A DNA stretch of 64,000 nucleotides, from positions 34,435,652 through 34,499,651 of the forward strand of contig ML660772.1 in assembly GCA_007570785.1 (NCBI GenBank), given 5' to 3'. Numbering within the stretch: the first letter of the stretch is position 1; each line of letters opens with the position of its first letter. The translations under genes were made by a program, and so were the position numbers. The DNA is from Antilocapra americana (lineage: Eukaryota; Chordata; Mammalia; Artiodactyla; Antilocapridae). Under the pieces are notes generated by a model. That model was not told where the DNA came from. It saw nothing but the letters and a program-made list of their open reading frames with translations, and ran no database searches. Shown in pieces: positions 58,255-64,000 of the stretch.

Positions 58255-58350
58255 TGAATAAGACTGCTTGGCTTCCAATTCTTGATAGCTGTGTGAATTT
58301 GGCCAACCTACTTAATTTCTCCATGTCTAAATTTCTCCATAGAGTAATGT
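58255..58350 (+). mobile_element. MIR SINE
   Basis: 'gactgcttggcttccaattc', 'gatagctgtgtgaatttggc' and 'caacctacttaatttctcca' match the MIR core. A tandem 'tatttagta'-like simple stretch follows at 58360-58410. Confidence 0.8.
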
Positions 58351-58599
58351 AAAAGATTTAATATTTTTAGTATTTAGTATATTTAGTCCTTAGTGTATTT
58401 AGTATTTATATAGAGTACTCACAACTATGACTAGTAAGTGAAAATCACCATGCATATATCTGTTATTGAGATAGTAAATTGTTGTCTAAGAAAGACATAG
58501 CTTAATTAGACAATATCCTGAAATACATACATATTTTTACAAAGTACATTCTGGATTATTGAATTATTGATTTTGATTGTTATCTATGTTTCCTAAATT

Positions 58600-58985
58600 T
58601 ATTCATTCAACAGAATTTTTTAAACATACATGCTATGGATAAGCTAGATGCTGTAAAATACACAAAAAGTTTTAAAAGATCTTTATTCTCAGTGAACTTG
58701 AAGTCTACTATTCTTTGAATCATAAGATATAAATAGTTAGAGTCCAAGATGGCAAATGATCCGGTCATAAGGAGGTAGAGACAATGTGTTATGATAGTTT
58801 AGACACCGTGAAAATTATTTCCAGCTAGAAGGTCTATGGAAAGTTTCTTGAAGGAGAAGAAATTTTAAGTGATTCATGAAGATTAATTAGCATGCAGAGT
58901 TAAGAAGGATGCTAATTCTGGAAGATATTAGGGCACAAAGGCAAGACAGTGAGAGACACTCTGTGTGAAAGAGAGGATAAGATAC
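58600..58985 (-). mobile_element. L2 LINE 3' UTR, minus strand
   Basis: Starts 'attcattcaacagaattttt', then 'gctatggataagctagatgc', 'tctcagtgaacttgaagtct', 'tttcttgaaggagaagaaat' and 'gatattagggcacaaaggca'. This follows the reversed L2 over nearly 400 bp, the longest L2 segment in the window. Confidence 0.82.
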
Positions 58986-59091
58986 TCTATCCCAACATTG
59001 TTGGAGATACAGAAACATGTATATAAGAAATTTTGAATTATAGTTTTATAGCTAAACATGATCAATATTAATAATGCTATACACATTTCCA

Positions 59092-59308
59092 GGGCTTCCC
59101 AGATGGCTCAGTGGTAGAGAATCTGCCTGCCAATGCAAGAGACGCAGGAGACATTGGTTCAATCCCGGGGTTGGGAAGATCTTCTGGAGGAGGAAATAGC
59201 AACTCACTCTGGTATTATTGCCTGGAGAATCCCATGGACAGAGGAGCCTGGTGGGCTACAGTCATGTGGTCTCAAAGAGTCAGACACAACTGAGCAACTG
59301 AGCACAAA
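59092..59308 (+). mobile_element. Bov-tA SINE
   Basis: 'gggcttcccagatggctcag', 'aatctgcctgccaatgcaag', 'ggttgggaagatcttctgga', 'tctggtattattgcctggag' and 'ctcaaagagtcagacacaac'. Forms an inverted pair with the copy at 59420. Confidence 0.95.
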
Positions 59309-59419
59309 TGCACACATACATTTTTCTAGTTATTTCACGCATATAATTTTATTTAAATAATTGAGAACATATGATTTATGATTATATAATTATATGTATA
59401 TATGTATATCATACATATG
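59309..59419. other. AT-rich spacer between two opposed Bov-tA copies
   Basis: About 110 bp, including a TATATG-rich stretch at 59380-59418. This would be the loop of a long hairpin. Confidence 0.7.
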
Positions 59420-59605
59420 CTGTGCTTAGTCACTCAGAAGTGTCTGAATCTTTGTGACCCCAGGGACTGTAGCCCACCAGGCTCCTCTGTCCATGGGGAA
59501 TCTCCAGGCAAGAATACTGGAGTGGGTTGTCGTCCCTTCTCCAAGGATCTTCCCAACCCAGGTCTCTCACATTGCAGGTGGATTCTTTACCATCTAGGTC
59601 ACCAA
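59420..59605 (-). mobile_element. Bov-tA SINE, minus strand
   Basis: 'ctgtgcttagtcactcagaa', 'ggactgtagcccaccaggct', 'ccaggcaagaatactggagt', 'ggatcttcccaacccaggtc' and 'gattctttaccatctaggtc'. Nearly complete. Confidence 0.95.
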
Positions 59606-60476
59606 TCATGTACATATATATTGTTTATTTGAAATAAATGAATATTTTAAGTGACTGCATACTTCTTAAAAAAGATGAACAATTAATTAATCATTCAACT
59701 TTATAGGAAATGTATGTGTTCCTCACATTGTGTTATTGTCAATAAGGTTAGAATAAACAAACATATATAAATATTTGCTTGCACTTAACATAGTTTTCTT
59801 ATTATATATTTTGAGATGTGAAACTTGTATCAAAAATATTAGCAACCTTAAGGTTTCTGGCATATAATGTCATGCTGCTGAGTACATACAATTTAAAGCC
59901 TCCAAGTAGTAATAGAATGCCATCTTAACATTTATTTTCACCTTTCTGAATTTGACAGGCACAACACTGTATATTATTTACCTTTAAATTTGCAATTTCA
60001 ACAAGGATAGTGCATTTTAAATTTATTTATATGTTTCTCTTTTAATTTTGTGAAACTGATCTATTTTGAGGTCATTAGCTTACTAGTTATAATGTCAGAA
60101 TTGTTTCACCAGAAGTAGAAAAAGAAAGCTTTTAATTAGCTTCTAAATCCAAAATAGGATTTTTTCAGAAGTAAAAAATTTTGAAAATTTGTTGTCTTTA
60201 AGTCACTTTATGCTAAATCCAATATGAAGATTATACCTGGATTTGTACCTTTTGACTTAAAAGAATTTCTTTTTTATCAGTAATTTTTCTCTACTTTTTC
60301 ACAGGTCTAATGATAGTGAATTATATTCCAACTATTGTAAAAGTTGTAGTGGAAAAACTCTGGATTATGTTATTTTCCTCTGTAGAGTACAAACTTTTCT
60401 TTCAGCAAAAGGTTAAATCATTGGAGGTAAACTGCAGGTATCAAAATTTTGTTTTAGGCTTTGTTAAAATGAACCA
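59606..60476. other. Unassigned AT-rich DNA
   Basis: No repeat recognised; no coding signal. Confidence 0.5.
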
Positions 60477-61470
60477 GACCACCTTACCTGCCTCCTGAGA
60501 AATCAATATGCAGGTCAACAACAACAGTTAGAACTAAACATGGAACAATGGACTGGTTCAAAATTGGGAAAGGAGTACATCAAGGCTGTATATTGTCACC
60601 CTGCTTATTTAACTTATATGCAGAGTACATCATGTGAAATGCCATACTTCATGAAGCACAAACCAGAATCAAGATTTCTGGGAGAAATATCAATAACCTC
60701 AGACATGCAGATGACACCACCCGTATGGCAGAAAGCAAAGAGGAACTAAAGAGCCTCTTGATGAAAGTTAAAGAGGAGAGTGAAAAAGCTGGCTTAAAAC
60801 TTAGCATTCAAAAAACTAAGATCATGGCAACTGGTCCCATCACTTCATGGCAAATAGATGGGGAAACAATGAGAGACTGTATCTTCCTCAGGCTCTAAAC
60901 TCACTGCAGATGGTGACTGCAACCATGAAATAAAAAGGTGTTTGCTCCTTGGAAGAAAAGTTACGACAAACATAGACAACATCTTAAAAAGCAGAGACAT
61001 CACTTTGCCAAAAAAGGTCTATCTAGTCAAAGCTATGGTTTTTCCAGTAGTCATGTATGGATATGACAGCTGGACCATAAAGAAAGCTGAGCACTAAGGA
61101 ACTGATGCTTTTGAACTGTGGTGTTGGAGAATACTCTTGAGAGTCCCTTGGACTGCCAGATCAAGCCAGTCAACCCTAAAGGAAATCAGTCCTGAATATT
61201 CATTGGAAAGATTGATGCCAAAACTGAAACTCCAATACTTTGGCCACCTGATGCAAAGAACTGACTCATTAGAAAACACCCTGATGCTGGGAAAGATTGA
61301 AGGCAGGAGGAAACGGGGACAACAGAGGATGAGATAGTTGGATGGAACCACCAGCTCAATGGATAAGAGTTTGAGCAAGCTCTGGGAGTTGGTGATGGAC
61401 AGGGAAGCCTGTTGTGTTGCAGTCCATGGGGTTGCAAAGAGTTGAATATGACCTAGTGAATGACTGACTG
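60477..61470 (+). mobile_element. BovB LINE, 5'-truncated, RT C-terminal half to 3' end
   Basis: Begins in BovB coding sequence ('accttacctgcctcctgaga') and runs, through several frame breaks, past the catalytic neighbourhood. The expected 'LRYADDT' reads as a disrupted 'LRHADDT'-like stretch near 60695-60720. It continues through 'LKSLLMKVKEESEKAGLKL', 'FPVVMYGYDSW', 'DAFELWCWR' and 'LENTLMLGKIEG' to the 3' terminus 'ggggttgcaaagagttgaa'. Stops (for example after 60895 and 61095) kill the frame. This is the longest BovB copy in the window. Confidence 0.95.
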
Positions 61471-61664
61471 AAAATGAGTATGATTCCAGTTTTGCTATAT
61501 TTCAAGGGCAAATCCAACACTTAGAGTATAATCTCAACTCCTGGGCATAGACTCTTTCAAACAAAAGCTTGATATATTTACTGAGGATTCTGAGTCTGAA
61601 CTTTATTTTTTTTTATATCATTATCTGCCTTCTGAAATAGACTGAAAAAAATTCTTCACAGATT

Positions 61665-62280
61665 TTGTATATTTTCTACCCAAAAGGTCAGAAACATACA
61701 AGGATATCTGCTCTCACCACTGTTGTTCAACTTCCACTATGGGTTTAGCCAATGAAATAGTCAGGCAAGAAAAAAAAATTAAAAGGAATTCAAAAAGAGA
61801 AAAGATAGGTAAAACTTTCTTTATTAACAGACAACATGTGGAAAATCTGATGAACTCTACAAAATTCAGTGGTTGGTCTAAACACTCCATTTTGTTATGA
61901 ATCTATTTCTTCCAAAACTGATTTATAGTCGCAAGAAATCCAATCAAAATTTCAGGTGTCAATGTGAAAAATTGACAAGCTGATTCTAAAATTCATATGG
62001 AAAAGTAAAGGATTTTGAAAGAGAAGAAAAAAGTTCTTAAACCCACACTATGTGCTTTCAAGACAAGTTATAAAGGTACAGTAATGCAGACAGTGTAGTC
62101 TTGGCATACATTAATTAAAGAGGTCAATAGAACAGGATAGTCCAGAAATACACCTACAAATACATGAAAAATTGATTTTCAACAAAGGTACAAGGACAAT
62201 TCAGTGGAAGAAGAATAGTCTTTTCAACAAATGGTACTTGGAAAATTGGATGTCCATATGTATAAAATTTTTTAAAAAAG
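61665..62280 (+). mobile_element. L1 LINE, degenerate ORF2 RT-to-end region
   Basis: 'gaaacatacaaggatatctg', 'ctctcaccactgttgttcaa', 'ttctaaaattcatatggaaa', 'gtctaggcttggcatac'-like 'gtcttggcatacattaatta' and 'caacaaatggtacttggaaa' keep L1 ORF2 order. Many indels; old L1M type. Confidence 0.82.
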
Positions 62281-62584
62281 AAAAAAACTAAATAAAACTA
62301 AAGTAAAAAAAAAGAGAGACAAATACTACCTACAGCTCCCACATATATGAACAGATTGAACCTCCCTACATCAATGAACAACAATTTACTAAAAACTTTT
62401 AGCAAGTTTCATATTTATTGCTAAAAAAATGTATAAGCATTTACACTGCCAAAGCAGTGTAAAAAAACTGTAAAAAGTTTTATCATATAAACATAAAATA
62501 AATTTGTATGAAAATCAATTGTATGACTACCAGACAAGATTCTTTTGCACTGCTATGGGCAAGGATCATTTGCTTTTCTTTCAG
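62281..62584. other. A-rich and unassigned DNA
   Basis: A-rich tract at 62265-62320, possibly L1 debris, then unrecognised AT-rich sequence. Confidence 0.45.
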
Positions 62585-63285
62585 TCAGTCAGTTCAGTTG
62601 CTCAGTTGTGTCTGACTCTTTGCGACCCCATGGACTGCAGCATATCAGGCTTCCCTGTCCATCACCAAATCCCAGAGTGTACTCAAACTCATGTCCATTG
62701 AGTCAGTGATGCCATCCAACCATCTCATCCTCTGTTGTCCCCTTCTCCTGCCTACAATCTTTCCCAGCATCAGGGTCTTTCCTAATTAGTCAGTTCTTCG
62801 CATCAGGTGGCCAAAGTATTGGGGTTTCAGCTTCAATATTCATCAGTCCTTCCGATGAATACTCAGGACTGATTTCCTTTAGGATGGACTGGTTGGGTCT
62901 CCTTGCAGTCCAAGGGACTCTCAAGAGTATTCTCCAATACCACAGTTCAAAAGCATCAGTTATTCAGTGTTCAGCTTTATTTACGGTTCAACTCTCATAT
63001 CTATACATGACTACTGGGAAAAATGATAGCTTTGACTAGACAGACTTTTGTCAGCAAGGTAATGTCTCTCCTTTTTAATATGCTGTCTAGGTTGGTCATA
63101 GCTTTTTTTACAAGGAGCAAATGTCTTTTAATTTCATGGCTACAGTCACTATCTGCAGTGATTTTGTGCCCAAGAAAATAAAATCTCTCATTGTTTGCAT
63201 TGTTTCCCCATCTATTTGCTATGAAGTGATGGGACCCGATACCGCGATCTTAGGTTTCTGAATGTTGAGTTTTAATAATTTACCT
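62585..63285 (-). mobile_element. BovB LINE, 5'-truncated, minus strand
   Basis: Opens 'agtcagttcagttgctcagt' and continues 'ggcttccctgtccatcacca', 'catcaggtggccaaagtatt', 'ggactggttgggtctccttg', 'tgactactgggaaaaatgat' and 'tgaagtgatgggacccgata' through to the 'gttgagttttaa' region. About 700 bp of 3' BovB, in inverted orientation to 60477-61470. Confidence 0.95.
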
Positions 63286-63439
63286 CACTACCAATTGTTC
63301 TGCCAGTTCACATTTACCCCTTCAGAGTTGTAAAATCATTTAGTCAATTAAAAAGTCAAAGTTACAAGCACTGGAAAAGCATCCAGTATTCTTTTTTACC
63401 TTTTTCCAATTTTGAATACTTTTTTAAAAAATTTTTATT

Positions 63440-63654
63440 GACATCAATAAAGTCAGAAAGCCCATATCATTCCTAATTTAATACTCAACTATTGATAAGA
63501 GTCAATAGAACTAAAAGATATAAGCATTACAAAGAAGAAAAAAATTTCTCAGAGACTGTCCATATAGAAAATTCAAGAACATCTATAAATATATTGTTGT
63601 AACTAACAAAAAATCCAGCAAGATTCTTTCGATTAAATGTCAATATACGGGGAT
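63440..63654 (+). mobile_element. L1 LINE, degenerate ORF2 segment
   Basis: 'agatataagcattacaaaga', 'agaaaattcaagaacatcta' and 'ccagcaagattctttcgatt', then 'aaatgtcaatatac', resemble the L1 RT region around and just after FADD ('attggaaaagaag', 'gcaggatacaaggtcaatata'). Confidence 0.55.
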
Positions 63655-64000
63655 TACTGGCACAGACCGACCAAGGAAAGATATGAATAAAAGACTCAAG
63701 TTACTAAAATCAGGAATAAAAGAGAGAAGTTCACTAAGAATCTAACAAAAGTGAAATGGATTATAAGGAAATAGCATTAATAATTATGTGCTAACAAATT
63801 AGAAAACTTAGATAAAATGTACACTTTCCTAGAAATATGAAAGTCTACCCAAAATTTAAGCACAGAAAAATTCCAATGTAAAAAATTTGCATCTTAATGG
63901 AGGAAAAAATTTTAAAACAGAGGTATAAATGTAATAAAATTGTGGAAGCTCTTAGAAAAAAATTACAGAACACTCTTAGGTACATAAAATTTGCCGTAAG
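63655..64000 (+). mobile_element. L1 LINE, upstream ORF2 segment
   Basis: 'aaaagactcaagttactaaa', 'atcaggaataaaagagagaa', 'tggattataaggaaatagca', 'tgtgctaacaaattagaaaa' and 'cttagataaaatgtacactt' match the pre-RT part of L1 ORF2. That part should lie upstream of the segment at 63440-63654, so this is a different copy or a rearrangement. It runs to the window edge and weakens after 63870. Confidence 0.75.

Noticed and set aside
61094..61437. Minus-strand frames of 94 and 83 codons
   Set aside because: Antisense of the BovB copy at 60477-61470.

Overview
Source. The window is nuclear DNA from a ruminant (Bovidae or a close relative: cattle, sheep, goat or allies). Four repeat classes show this: tRNA-Glu-derived Bov-tA SINEs, 5'-truncated BovB (RTE-type) LINEs, a CHR-type SINE of the whale/ruminant group, and a bovine-type L1 3' UTR. 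Older MIR, L2, L1M, hAT and ERV-L fossils are shared with other mammals. The sequence is AT-rich and CpG-poor. There are no bacterial operons, CRISPR arrays, rRNA or tRNA genes. I found no convincing protein-coding gene. The best-looking open frames are translations of Bov-tA or BovB, or short chance frames. The window is best read as a gene desert or large intron.

Layout. 1-8.4 kb: an L1 carrying a CHR SINE, an old LTR-like repeat, Bov-tA2, MER5-like and hAT elements, MIRs and a BovB tail ending in a foldback hairpin. 8.4-17.6 kb: mostly unique AT-rich DNA with one L2 that was later split by a MIR. 17.6-25.3 kb: dense retroelements (L1 in both orientations, five BovB pieces, three Bov-tA) plus a degraded reverse-transcriptase fossil at 23.3-23.8 kb that belongs to none of the young families. 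25.3-33.5 kb: old repeats, an hAT element, MIR and two Bov-tA. 33.5-35 kb: a decayed ERV-L pol remnant with integrase-like and dUTPase-like segments, followed by a GC-richer block with splice-site-like edges. 35.7-39.5 kb: unique. 39.9-45.1 kb: a cluster of BovB and Bov-tA. 45.1-59.1 kb: about 14 kb without any Bov-tA or BovB, containing only MIR, L2 and a CA microsatellite. 59.1-64 kb: an inverted pair of Bov-tA, an inverted pair of BovB, and L1 ORF2 fragments.

How it fits together. Nothing here forms a pathway. The elements record layers of insertion: L2 and MIR first, then hAT, ERV-L and L1M, then L1 and CHR, then BovB and Bov-tA. BovB presumably supplied the machinery that moved Bov-tA, because the two share their 3' tail. 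The points most worth checking are the non-BovB, non-L1 reverse-transcriptase fossil, the 14-kb block free of young repeats, the GC-richer candidate exons, and several hairpin-forming inverted repeats.
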